Assembly (NCBI RefSeq): GCF_030053835.1
Contig: NZ_CP125655.1
Location: 2,418,001 to 2,482,000, forward strand
Reading direction: 5' to 3'
Origin: Cellulomonas sp. ES6
Lineage (GTDB): Bacteria; Actinomycetota; Actinomycetes; Actinomycetales; Cellulomonadaceae
Length of the DNA: 64,000 nt
Shown piece after piece: positions 47,867 through 55,264 of the stretch. The notes beneath the pieces are model-generated. The model did no database searches. It was given only the letters and a program-made list of their open reading frames with translations, and was not told the DNA's origin. Position 1 is the stretch's first letter, and each line of letters begins with the position of its first letter. Both the position numbers and the translations under genes were made by a program.

Positions 47867-47880
47867 CCGCCCCCGGGCGG
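47867..47880 (-). terminator. Small hairpin downstream of the RsbW-like gene region
   Basis: CCGCCC/GGGCGG with a 2-nt spacer, in the 70-bp gap between the MDR gene start and the RsbW-like gene stop. Weak. Confidence 0.25.
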
Positions 47881-47902
47881 ACCGGGGCCGGGGTCGCGCG
47901 GC

Positions 47903-48307
47903 TCAGGCCGGCCGGAGCCCGCGCCCGACGGGCGTCTCGAACCACACGGTCTTTCCCCCGCCGGGGTGCAGGTCGATGCCCCACCGGCTCGCGAGCTGCG
48001 CGACGATCCGCATGCCGTTCCCCCCGGAGCGGTCCGCCCGGCGCGGCCGCACCAGCGGCAGCGTCGGGTCGGGGTCGGTCACCGCGACGCGGACGCAGCC
48101 GTCCCGGCACTCGGCGGTCACGGCGATCCGGCGACGCGGGCGGGTGTGCACCACCGCGTTGGTGAGGACCTCGCTGGTCAGCAGCTCGACGGTGCGGGCG
48201 GCCTCCGGGGTCGCGTGGGCGAGGGCCGCCTCGCGCACCGCCCAGTGCCGGCCGGTCGCGACCGAGCGGGGGGCGGGATCCAGCAGCAGGTGGTGGACGT
48301 CGGTCAC
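47903..48307 (-). CDS. RsbW/SpoIIAB-like histidine-kinase-fold ATPase
   Basis: A 134-residue GHKL ATPase: N box LLTSEVLTNAVVHT (about 42-55), VAVTDPDP, glycine loop SGGNGMRIVAQLA and GGGKTVWFE. Proteins like this act as anti-sigma factors or serine kinases of anti-sigma-antagonists in stress or development control; many actinobacteria hold large orphan sets. No antagonist (STAS) or sigma gene is adjacent, so the partner must be elsewhere. AGGAGGGG lies 4-5 nt before the GTG. Confidence 0.85.
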   Translation of the reverse strand: MTDVHHLLLDPAPRSVATGRHWAVREAALAHATPEAARTVELLTSEVLTNAVVHTRPRRRIAVTAECRDGCVRVAVTDPDPTLPLVRPRRADRSGGNGMRIVAQLASRWGIDLHPGGGKTVWFETPVGRGLRPA

Positions 48308-48376
48308 CGTGCCCCTCCTCCCGCTGCCGTCCCGGTCCGCCCGGTCGTGCGGGCGGCGTGGGCTCCAGCGTGCGCC

Positions 48377-48411
48377 ACGGTGCCCGGCCGCGCATCCGGG
48401 CCGGGCACCGT
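48377..48411 (-). terminator. Terminator hairpin after the CorC-like gene
   Basis: A 13-bp perfect stem, ACGGTGCCCGGCC (48377-48389) and GGCCGGGCACCGT (48399-48411), with a 9-nt loop, 5 bp past the stop of the minus-strand gene ending at 48416. Confidence 0.65.
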
Positions 48412-48415
48412 CGCG

Positions 48416-49804
48416 TCAGCCCGCCGTGCCGTCCGGGTCCGCCCGGCGGGTGGCGTCGGGCGCCTCGCCGTCGCGCTCCCCGCCGGACCCGGTCCCGCCG
48501 GAGGCCGCGACGACGGCCTCGTCCGGGGGCGGCACCACGCGGACCCGGGCGATGCGCCGGCCGTCGACGGCCGTGACCTCGATGCGGTGGCCGTCCACCT
48601 CCACGGCGTCGCCCACCACGCCGAGCCGGCCGAGCCGCGCGACGACGAAGCCGGCGACCGTCTCGTAGGGGCCGTCGGCCAGCAGCACGCCGGTCAGCTC
48701 GGTGAACTCCTCGATGGTGATGCCGGCGTCGTACGAGCCGGGGGAGCCGCCCTCGCGGGCCTCGGGGCCGGACGACCCGGGCATGTCGTACTCGTCGCGG
48801 ATGTCCCCGACGAGCTCCTCGACCAGGTCCTCCAGCGTGACGATGCCGTCGGTGCCGCCGTACTCGTCGACCACCACGGCGATGTGCACGCCCTCGCGGC
48901 GCATCCGGGACAGCGACGGCAGCAGCTTGTTGGTCCCCGGCAGCACGACGATCTCCCGCATCACGTCGCGCACCCGCACGTCCGGGCGGGCCGGGGTGTC
49001 GAGCAGCTCGCGGATGTGCAGGAACCCGAGCACGTCGTCGAAGTCCTCGCCCGTCACCGGGTAGCGGGACCACGGCTGGTCGCGCACCCGGTCCAGGGCG
49101 TCCGTCAGCAGCAGGTCGGCCTCGAGGAACCGCACCTCGCCGCGCGGGCGCATGACCTCGGCCACGGACCGGTCGGTCGCCTCGAACACGTCGCCGAGGA
49201 TGCGGCGCTCGTCCTCGGGCAGCCCCTGGTGCGCGATGACGAGGTCCCGCAGCTCGGCCTCGGACATCTCCTCGCTGGTGGCGTGCGGGTCGCCGCCGAA
49301 CAGCCGCACGAGCAGGTTCGTCGACGCCGACAGCAGCCAGATCACGGGCCGCATGAGCGTGGCGAACCGGTCGAGCGGCGGGGCGACGGCCAGCGCGACC
49401 TTCGCGGAGCGCTGCAGGGCGATGCGCTTGGGCACCAGCTCCCCGAGCACGAGGGACAGGTACGCGATGACGAGCGTCAGCACGACCAGGGCGACCGAAC
49501 CCGCGAGCGCCTCGGACAGCCCGAGCGCCTCCAGCGCGGGGGCGAAGGACGGGGCGATGGTCGAGGCCCCGTACGCGGCCGAGAAGAACCCGGCGACGGT
49601 GACGCCGATCTGCACGGCGGCGAGGAACCGGTTCGGGTCGCGGGCCACGGAGGCCACGCGCGCGCCCCGCGCGCTCTGGCGTTCGAGGCGGTTGATCTGG
49701 CTCTCGCGCAGGGAGACCAGGGCGATCTCCGTGCCGGCGAAGACGCCGCCGATCAGGATGAAGAGCAGGACGAGGCCGATGCTGCCCCAGGTCGCGGAGT
49801 CCAT
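48416..49804 (-). CDS. CNNM/CBS-domain membrane protein (CorC/HlyC family)
   Basis: A 462-residue protein. The N-terminal CNNM (DUF21) domain has four helices (SIGLVLLFILIGGVFAGTEIAL..., YLSLVLGELVPKRIAL). Then a CBS pair (VMRPRGEVRFL..., VVDEYGGTDGIVTLEDLVEE) and a C-terminal CorC_HlyC domain (about 345-430). Members are linked to Mg/Co efflux or toxin-independent membrane roles. The Asp-, Gly- and Arg-rich tail is disordered. The ATG is at 49804 with GAGGGGG about 10 nt upstream. It is divergent from the PBP gene. Confidence 0.92.
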   Translation of the reverse strand: MDSATWGSIGLVLLFILIGGVFAGTEIALVSLRESQINRLERQSARGARVASVARDPNRFLAAVQIGVTVAGFFSAAYGASTIAPSFAPALEALGLSEALAGSVALVVLTLVIAYLSLVLGELVPKRIALQRSAKVALAVAPPLDRFATLMRPVIWLLSASTNLLVRLFGGDPHATSEEMSEAELRDLVIAHQGLPEDERRILGDVFEATDRSVAEVMRPRGEVRFLEADLLLTDALDRVRDQPWSRYPVTGEDFDDVLGFLHIRELLDTPARPDVRVRDVMREIVVLPGTNKLLPSLSRMRREGVHIAVVVDEYGGTDGIVTLEDLVEELVGDIRDEYDMPGSSGPEAREGGSPGSYDAGITIEEFTELTGVLLADGPYETVAGFVVARLGRLGVVGDAVEVDGHRIEVTAVDGRRIARVRVVPPPDEAVVAASGGTGSGGERDGEAPDATRRADPDGTAG

Positions 49805-50029
49805 CAGCGGCGAGCCCCCTCACCGGTCGTGCGCGGGCCGGTGGTGCGCGGGATGCGGGCTCGCCGCACGGGACTGCAGGGCTGGTCGGGAGGTGACATG
49901 CACCCATTCCAGACAGCGCGGGTCCCGCCGTCAACCGGGGACGGCGGTTCGCGGCGTCGTGCACAGGATCGGCACAGCACCCCCGCGCACGCGGGTCCGG
50001 AACCGCCTGTCGGCGCTGGTCAGGCTGCC

Positions 50030-50035
50030 TAGGCT
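50030..50035 (+). promoter_or_regulatory. Candidate -10 of the PBP gene
   Basis: TAGGCT at 50030-50035, with CTGTCG (50007-50012) at 17 bp as a poor -35. A 14-nt palindrome CCCGCGCACGCGGG lies upstream at 49983-49996 and may be an operator. Confidence 0.35.
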
Positions 50036-50074
50036 GGCGGTGCCCCACGGCGGGGCGGCGACGGAGGGACGAGC

Positions 50075-52099
50075 GTGGGACCGGTGCGGCGCAGGGGAGC
50101 GGTGGCAGGGGCGACGGGACGGGCGGACGTCCGGACGGGGCGCGGCGAGGTTCCGGGGCGCGGTGAGGTGCCGGGACGGCGCACGTCCGGCGCGCGCCGC
50201 CGGTCGCGCACCGGCGCCGTCGTGGCCGTGGCGGGCCTGGTGGTGACGCTCGGGGCGTGCTCCGGCGGCTCGGACGACGGCCAGGACACCGCCGACGCCC
50301 TCGCCGCCGCGATCGCCTCCGGTGACTTCGCGGACGTGCCGCTGGACGGCGCGACCGCCGCGGAGGCCGGCGAGCAGCGCGCGAGCGCGTACGAGGGGCT
50401 CGACCCGTGGGTGCCGGCCGTCACCGCGGGCGACGTCCAGCCGGCGGCCGACGACGAGGACGCGGCGACGGTCGAGCTCGCGTTCACCTGGGACGTCGAC
50501 AGCAGCGACGACGACTGGACGTACTCGACGCACGCGTCCCTGGTCCGCGTCGACGACGAGTGGCGCGCCCGGTGGAGCACGATGACGCTCGCGCCGGACC
50601 TCACCACGGCCGAGGTGCTGGCGGTGCACCGGGAGCAGGCGGAGCGGGCCGACGTGCTGGGTGCCGGCGACGCGGTGCTCGTGGAGGCCCGCCCGGTGTA
50701 CCGGATCGGCATCGACAAGACGCGGGTGACCGCGCAGGAGGCCGACGGCGCGGCGCGCGGGCTGGCGGCGGCCCTGGGCATGGACGCGGAGGCGTACGCC
50801 GCGCAGGTGGCCGCCGCCGGGGAGAAGGCCTACGTCGAGGCCATCGTGGTCCGGGCGGACGACCCGGCGTACGACGTCGCGGCGCTCTCCGGGCTGCCCG
50901 GCGTCAACGCGATCAGCACGACCCTGCCGCTCGCCCCGACCCGCGCGTTCGCCCGGCCGGTGCTCGGCACCGTCGGCGACGCGACCGCCGAGGTCGTCGA
51001 GGAGTCCGACGGCGCGGTGCGGCCCGGCGACCTCGCCGGGCTGAGCGGGCTGCAGAAGCAGTTCGACGCGCAGCTGCGGGGCCTGCCCGGTCTCACCGTC
51101 GTCGCGACGTCGGGCGGCGCGCAGGAGCGGCAGCTGTTCCACGTGGAACCGCAGCCGGGGGAGCCCCTGCGCCTGACGCTGGACCCGGCCGTGCAGCAGG
51201 CGGCGGAGGACGTGGTGGCCCGCGTCACCGACAGCGCGGCCGCGGTGGTCGCGATCCGGCCCTCGACCGGCGAGCTGCTCGCGGCCGCGAGCGGGCCGGG
51301 CGGCGACGGGACCTCGACCGCGACGCTCGGCCTCTACGCGCCGGGGTCCACGTTCAAGGTGGTCAGCTCGCTGGCGCTGCTCCGGGCGGGGCTCACGCCC
51401 GACAGCACGGTGACGTGCCCGCCGACGGCGTCCGTGGACGGCCGCGAGTTCCAGAACTACCCGGGCTACCCGGCGGACGCCCTGGGGGACATCCCGCTGC
51501 GCACCGCCGTCGCCGAGTCCTGCAACACCGCGTTCCTGACCGCCGCCGACCTGGCCCCCCAGCAGGCGCTCGCCGCCGCGGCGTCCTCCCTCGGGCTGGT
51601 CGACGACGCCGACCTGGGGTTCGCGGCGGCGCTCGGCTCCGTCCCCGCGGACGACACCGGCGGCACCGACCACGCGGCGTCGATGATCGGGCAGGCCCGG
51701 GTGCAGGCGACCCCGCTGGGCATGGCGACGGTGGCCGCGTCGGTGGTGGCCGGGCACCGCGTGACGCCCTGGCTGGTGCGCGAGGACGGCACACCGGCGC
51801 CGTCCGCGGAGCCCGACCAGCCGCTGACCTCCGGCGAGGCGGACGCGCTGCGCGCCATGATGCGCGCGGTCGTCACGGAGGGCGGCGGCGACTTCCTCCA
51901 GGACGTCCCCGGTGCCGAGGTGATCGCGAAGTCGGGCACCGCGCAGTACGGCGCCGCCGACGCGCTGCAGAACCACGCCTGGATGATCGCCGGGTACGGC
52001 GACCTGGCCGTGGCGGTGTTCGTGGAGACGGGCGACTTCGGGTCCACCACCTCCGGGCCGCTGCTGGAGGACTTCCTGCGCGCGGTGCCGCAGGGCTGA
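50075..52099 (+). CDS. Class B penicillin-binding protein (lipoprotein, MecA-N/PBP2-like)
   Basis: A 674-residue transpeptidase. A long basic N-terminus contains two GEVPGRG repeats; it ends in lipobox LGAC (Cys62). An NTF2-like MecA_N domain (about 70-180) and a PBP dimerisation region (to about 340) precede the transpeptidase domain. Its catalytic motifs are SXXK as STFK (Ser425, Lys428), SXN as SCN (482-484) and KTG as KSGT (Lys619). The enzyme cross-links peptidoglycan at the outer face of the membrane. The lipobox in place of a membrane helix is like that of low-affinity PBP2a-type proteins. A GGAGGG lies 7 nt before the GTG. Confidence 0.9.
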   Translation: MGPVRRRGAVAGATGRADVRTGRGEVPGRGEVPGRRTSGARRRSRTGAVVAVAGLVVTLGACSGGSDDGQDTADALAAAIASGDFADVPLDGATAAEAGEQRASAYEGLDPWVPAVTAGDVQPAADDEDAATVELAFTWDVDSSDDDWTYSTHASLVRVDDEWRARWSTMTLAPDLTTAEVLAVHREQAERADVLGAGDAVLVEARPVYRIGIDKTRVTAQEADGAARGLAAALGMDAEAYAAQVAAAGEKAYVEAIVVRADDPAYDVAALSGLPGVNAISTTLPLAPTRAFARPVLGTVGDATAEVVEESDGAVRPGDLAGLSGLQKQFDAQLRGLPGLTVVATSGGAQERQLFHVEPQPGEPLRLTLDPAVQQAAEDVVARVTDSAAAVVAIRPSTGELLAAASGPGGDGTSTATLGLYAPGSTFKVVSSLALLRAGLTPDSTVTCPPTASVDGREFQNYPGYPADALGDIPLRTAVAESCNTAFLTAADLAPQQALAAAASSLGLVDDADLGFAAALGSVPADDTGGTDHAASMIGQARVQATPLGMATVAASVVAGHRVTPWLVREDGTPAPSAEPDQPLTSGEADALRAMMRAVVTEGGGDFLQDVPGAEVIAKSGTAQYGAADALQNHAWMIAGYGDLAVAVFVETGDFGSTTSGPLLEDFLRAVPQG

Positions 52100-52117
52100 G
52101 GGCGTCCCGCGACGCGT

Positions 52118-52162
52118 CCGGGCCGGCGGGGCGGCGCGCCCGGGATCCCCCGTCCGGCCCGG
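52118..52162 (+). terminator. Predicted terminator after the PBP gene
   Basis: CCGGGCCGG (52118-52126) pairs perfectly with CCGGCCCGG (52154-52162). The 27-nt insert contains GGGG/CCCC pairing. It separates the PBP from the riboswitch transcription unit. Confidence 0.45.
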
Positions 52163-52187
52163 GTGGAATGCCCGTTTTGACCCGAGT

Positions 52188-52222
52188 GGGTGAAATGTGA
52201 GACTTCACCCCGGGATTCACCC
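52188..52222. promoter_or_regulatory. Triple GGGTGAA/TTCACCC motif upstream of the c-di-GMP riboswitch
   Basis: GGGTGAA (52188-52194) is followed by its inverse TTCACCC (52204-52210) and a second direct copy TTCACCC (52216-52222), 12 bp from the first. The unit looks like a cooperative binding site for a transcription factor. It sits 32 bp before the probable -10 at 52254, so it could control initiation independently of the riboswitch. Confidence 0.5.
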
Positions 52223-52253
52223 GCGGGGCCTTCCCCCGTGCGGGCGGGCGTCC

Positions 52254-52259
52254 TACAGT
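52254..52259 (+). promoter_or_regulatory. Predicted -10 of the riboswitch transcript
   Basis: TACAGT at 52254-52259. Initiation about 7 nt later would place the 5' end at roughly 52266, exactly at the start of the c-di-GMP aptamer. No good -35 is seen at 17-18 bp, so an activator (the TTCACCC sites) may be needed. Confidence 0.45.
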
Positions 52260-52265
52260 CGATGA

Positions 52266-52345
52266 CGTCAGCGACAAGGGCAAACCCTCCGCGAGGAGGG
52301 GACGCAAAGCCACGGGACCCCCGCAGGTCAGCCGGGCTGCCGAAC
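52266..52345 (+). ncRNA. Cyclic di-GMP-I (GEMM-I) riboswitch aptamer
   Basis: The region holds the conserved core of the GEMM-I RNA in order: ACAAGGGCAAACC (52274-52286), a stem CTCC-GCGA-GGAGG capped by a GNRA tetraloop (52287-52299), GGGACGCAAAGCCACGGG (52299-52316) and a second stem ending CAGGTCAGCCGGGCTGCCGA (52324-52343). The tetraloop, the GACGCAAAGCC strand and the closing GCCGGG stem match the c-di-GMP-I consensus closely. It binds the second messenger c-di-GMP. It ends 1 nt before the Shine-Dalgarno GAAGGA (52346-52351) of a 57-residue ORF, which suggests control of translation, since no terminator/antiterminator pair is evident. Confidence 0.88.
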
Positions 52346-52358
52346 GAAGGACTTCGCC

Positions 52359-52532
52359 ATGGACCAGCGCGGCTTCTACGAGCCGGCCGAGCGCGACCGC
52401 AGCGGTGCCGACCTCCTCGCGGACGGGGCGCGCACCGCGTCCCGCCTCTCCGCCTGGACCCGTCTCGCCGCGACGCTCGCCGCCGCCGGGGACCGGGTCC
52501 CCGCCCAGCGGGAGTGCACCTCCGCCTCCTGA
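52359..52532 (+). CDS. 57-residue protein under the c-di-GMP riboswitch (unknown function)
   Basis: ATG at 52359 is 7 nt after GAAGGA and directly downstream of the GEMM-I aptamer. The 57-codon frame has very high GC3 and ends at a TGA 6 bp before the stop of the convergent 845-residue protein gene. The protein has no signal peptide. It is rich in Ala, Arg and Asp, with a likely amphipathic helix (GADLLADGARTASRLSAWTR, then LAATLAAAG) and a single Cys near the C-terminus. I recognise no family. It may be a small regulator or adaptor whose synthesis follows c-di-GMP. It is short, so a coding prediction alone could miss it; the riboswitch and ribosome-binding site are the best support. Confidence 0.6.
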   Translation: MDQRGFYEPAERDRSGADLLADGARTASRLSAWTRLAATLAAAGDRVPAQRECTSAS

Positions 52533-52538
52533 GCGGGG

Positions 52539-55076
52539 CTACAGCTCGCCGACCCGCTGCAGGTAGCGCATCGACGCCCAGCCGACGGGGATGCGCAGCC
52601 AGTAGGTCAGCACCCGGAACAGCACGGCCACGGACGTCGCCACACCGGGGTTGACCCCGACGACCGTCAGCGAGGCGGCCAGCGCGATCTCGGTGGTGCC
52701 GATACCGCCCGGCGTGGGCGCGACCGACCCGGCCGTGTTGCCGGCGAGGAACACGATGGCGGCCTGCACCAGCGAGAGCTCCTGACCGAACGCGCGCAGG
52801 CAGACCTCGAACGCCAGGACGTAGCCGAACGTCGTCAGCACGTTGCCGGCCAGCCCGAGCGCGAGCCGGGACGGCTGCCCGACCACCTCGATGAGCCGGG
52901 GCCACGTCTGCTGGAGCGTCGGCAGCGTCTTGGCGGCGACCCACTGCCGGACCCGGGGCACCAGCAGCGCGCTCGCCACGAGGGCCGCGAGCACGCCGAT
53001 CGCGATGATGACCGTCGGCGACACGGTGAACCGCTCGAGCTGGTTCGTGCCCGACGCGACCGACAGGCCGAGCAGCAGCAGCATCGTCACGAGGAACTGC
53101 GCGACCTGCACCAGCGCGACCGTCGCGGTCGCGAGCGACGCCGACGTGCCCCGCCGGGTCAGCAGCCGCAGGTTCAGCGCGGCGGGACCGATGCCCGCCG
53201 GCGCCGCCAGCGCGACGAACGTGGCCGCCGACTGCGCCACCGACGCGCGCCACAGCGACAGCTTGACGGGGGAGAACGCCACGAGGCTCAGCGCCGCCCC
53301 GAACAGCGTCGTCATGCCGAGCGCGAACGCCAGCACGCTGAGCCGCCAGTCGGTGGTGCGCAGCGCGTCGAGGATCGTCTGCAGGTTGATCGACGTCAGG
53401 ACGATGATGACGGCGGCCGTGGTCAGCAGGATGGTCAGCACGGTGCGCGCGCCGAACCGGATGAGCTGGACCGGCTCGACGTCGGCCTCGGGCAGGCGCG
53501 CCACCAGCGCCGACCGCAGCTCGGCCAGCACCTCCTTGTGGGCCCGCAGCTCCTCGCGCGTGCGGCGGGGCAGCGTGACGGTCTGCAGCAGCGGGCCGAT
53601 CACGGCGATGTCGGCCTCGGGCAGCACCGCCACCGCCGACTCCAGCGCGCGAGCCGGGCCCACGCGCAGCGCCAGGAGCGCGACCATCTGCGTGCGGTCG
53701 AGGCGCTGCGCGAGCTCGGACGACGCGACGTCGCCCAGCTCCCAGCCCACCAGCCACACCCGGGGCTCCTCGCCGCGGTCGTCGACGAGCACCACGTCGC
53801 TGGTCAGGGCGCGGTGCGCGAGACCGGCCTCGTGGGCCGTGCCGAGCTGCGCCCAGATCTCCTCCAGCACGTCGTCCGTGATGCGCTCGGGGTCCAGGTC
53901 CGCGAGCGGCGTCGCCGCGGCCACCCGGTCCTGCACCAGGATCATCGACGACTCGGCCTCGGCGACCCCACGGAGCCGGGGCGTCCGCACGCCGGCCGCG
54001 GTCGCGCTGTAGGACAGCAGCGCCGCGCGCTCCGCCGCCTGCCGCAGCGAGACCACGGAGCGCCCGTCGATGCCGCGCAGCCGCAGCGAGCGCCACAGCC
54101 GGCTGAGGAAGCCCACGACCTGCCGGTCGCCGTCCAGCACGACGACGTCGAGCAGGCGCCCGTCGGTCGTCGTCATCTCGTACACCCGGTGGTCGGCGTT
54201 CCGCACCAGCGCGCGCGCCGCCGGCGTCCCGGGCAGCGGCCCGTCGCCCGCGGGCGCACCGTCCTCGGCCGGGACCCGGACGAGCTGCCGCGGCTGCCAG
54301 CCCGCGCGGCGGACGCCCGCCACCAGGCTCGCGCCGTACGCGCGCTCGGACCGGGCGCCGGACACGTACCGCACCGCGAGGCCGCTCGCCCGGCCGATGA
54401 GCAGGGCCACCGCGACGCCCGGCAGCGACACGCCCGCCGTGATCACCATGATCCCGACGGCGACCCACACGAGGTTCCACGACCACGCGACCGTGCGGCG
54501 CCGGGTCCGGGGGCCGGTCGCCGTCAGCAGCCCCGCGATCAGCGCGATGTAGCCGGGCACGGTGAGCGTCAGCTCGCCCCGCAGCCGGACCGACAGCCCG
54601 TTGACCAGCTGGTCGGAGCCGAGGTTCTCGATCAGCCACGCGCTCGCCGAGGTCACCAGCACGGCGAGGATCGCCGCGACGGACGCCTCGATCATCTGCC
54701 GGCCCAGCCGGCGCAGCGCGAGCTCCGCCAGCACCGCGACCGGGACGACGAACGTCACGACGGTCTCCAGCAGCGCGACCGGGACGATGAGGATCTGCCG
54801 CAGCAGGGCGGAGAAGCCCTGCACGTCCTCGGCGACGCCGGAGGTCGTGTTGTGCGCGTACGTCGCGAGCACCATGACCGCGACCGCGCCGAGCACGCTG
54901 GCGACGACGCCCAGCAGGTCGCCGGGGTGGTGGACGCGCACCTCGGGGCTGTCGACGACGAGGGGCCGCTCGAGCCCCCGGCCCGGGGTCACCGGCCCGG
55001 TTGCGGGCGCGGGCCCGCCGGCGGGTCCGTCGGGTCGACCGGGCGCCGCCGGCGCGCTGGTCGAGGCGTCGGACAT
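52539..55076 (-). CDS. Flippase-like (UPF0104) membrane protein with internal pseudokinase domain
   Basis: An 845-residue protein in three parts. Residues 55-235 hold about seven membrane helices. Residues 270-500 form a cytoplasmic protein-kinase/aminoglycoside-phosphotransferase-like domain in which the catalytic HRD is HRA (AHEAGLAHRALTSDVVLVDD) and the DFG-like site is VGWELG, so phosphotransfer is unlikely. The C-terminal 300 residues are a lysylphosphatidylglycerol-synthase TM (UPF0104) domain with PAPAGIGPAALNLRLL and the helix-rich end PTPGGIGTTEIALAASL. This architecture is seen in actinobacterial membrane proteins of unknown function, possibly lipid flipping or cell-envelope glycolipid transport. 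ATG 55076 is leaderless (TACACT, 7 nt). It is convergent with the riboswitch ORF. Confidence 0.85.
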   Translation of the reverse strand: MSDASTSAPAAPGRPDGPAGGPAPATGPVTPGRGLERPLVVDSPEVRVHHPGDLLGVVASVLGAVAVMVLATYAHNTTSGVAEDVQGFSALLRQILIVPVALLETVVTFVVPVAVLAELALRRLGRQMIEASVAAILAVLVTSASAWLIENLGSDQLVNGLSVRLRGELTLTVPGYIALIAGLLTATGPRTRRRTVAWSWNLVWVAVGIMVITAGVSLPGVAVALLIGRASGLAVRYVSGARSERAYGASLVAGVRRAGWQPRQLVRVPAEDGAPAGDGPLPGTPAARALVRNADHRVYEMTTTDGRLLDVVVLDGDRQVVGFLSRLWRSLRLRGIDGRSVVSLRQAAERAALLSYSATAAGVRTPRLRGVAEAESSMILVQDRVAAATPLADLDPERITDDVLEEIWAQLGTAHEAGLAHRALTSDVVLVDDRGEEPRVWLVGWELGDVASSELAQRLDRTQMVALLALRVGPARALESAVAVLPEADIAVIGPLLQTVTLPRRTREELRAHKEVLAELRSALVARLPEADVEPVQLIRFGARTVLTILLTTAAVIIVLTSINLQTILDALRTTDWRLSVLAFALGMTTLFGAALSLVAFSPVKLSLWRASVAQSAATFVALAAPAGIGPAALNLRLLTRRGTSASLATATVALVQVAQFLVTMLLLLGLSVASGTNQLERFTVSPTVIIAIGVLAALVASALLVPRVRQWVAAKTLPTLQQTWPRLIEVVGQPSRLALGLAGNVLTTFGYVLAFEVCLRAFGQELSLVQAAIVFLAGNTAGSVAPTPGGIGTTEIALAASLTVVGVNPGVATSVAVLFRVLTYWLRIPVGWASMRYLQRVGEL

Positions 55077-55083
55077 GCTCTGG

Positions 55084-55089
55084 AGTGTA
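55084..55089 (-). promoter_or_regulatory. Leaderless -10 element of the flippase/pseudokinase gene
   Basis: TACACT on the minus strand ends 7 nt before ATG 55076. Confidence 0.45.
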
Positions 55090-55200
55090 GGCAGCGGCCA
55101 CCCGCCGCACCGGCCTGTCCGGGCCCCTGGGGTGCGATTCCGTCCTCGAGGATGAGTGCCGCGACCCCGTGTCTCCGTCGCGGGGATGACACCCGGGGGC

Positions 55201-55206
55201 TAGCGT
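55201..55206 (+). promoter_or_regulatory. Candidate -10 of the HdeD-like gene
   Basis: TAGCGT at 55201-55206, about 50 nt before the preferred GTG at 55265, which has its own GGGAGG. A GTG inside the hexamer (55205) is therefore not the start. Confidence 0.4.
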
Positions 55207-55264
55207 GACCGGCAGGCGCCCGACGACGGCCGGCGCGCCGGGGACGCGAGCTCGGGAGGCGCAC

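Noticed and set aside
52190..52654. A 154-codon plus-strand frame across the riboswitch
   Set aside because: It reads through the aptamer and into the convergent gene. The 57-codon frame from ATG 52359 has the correct ribosome site and codon pattern.
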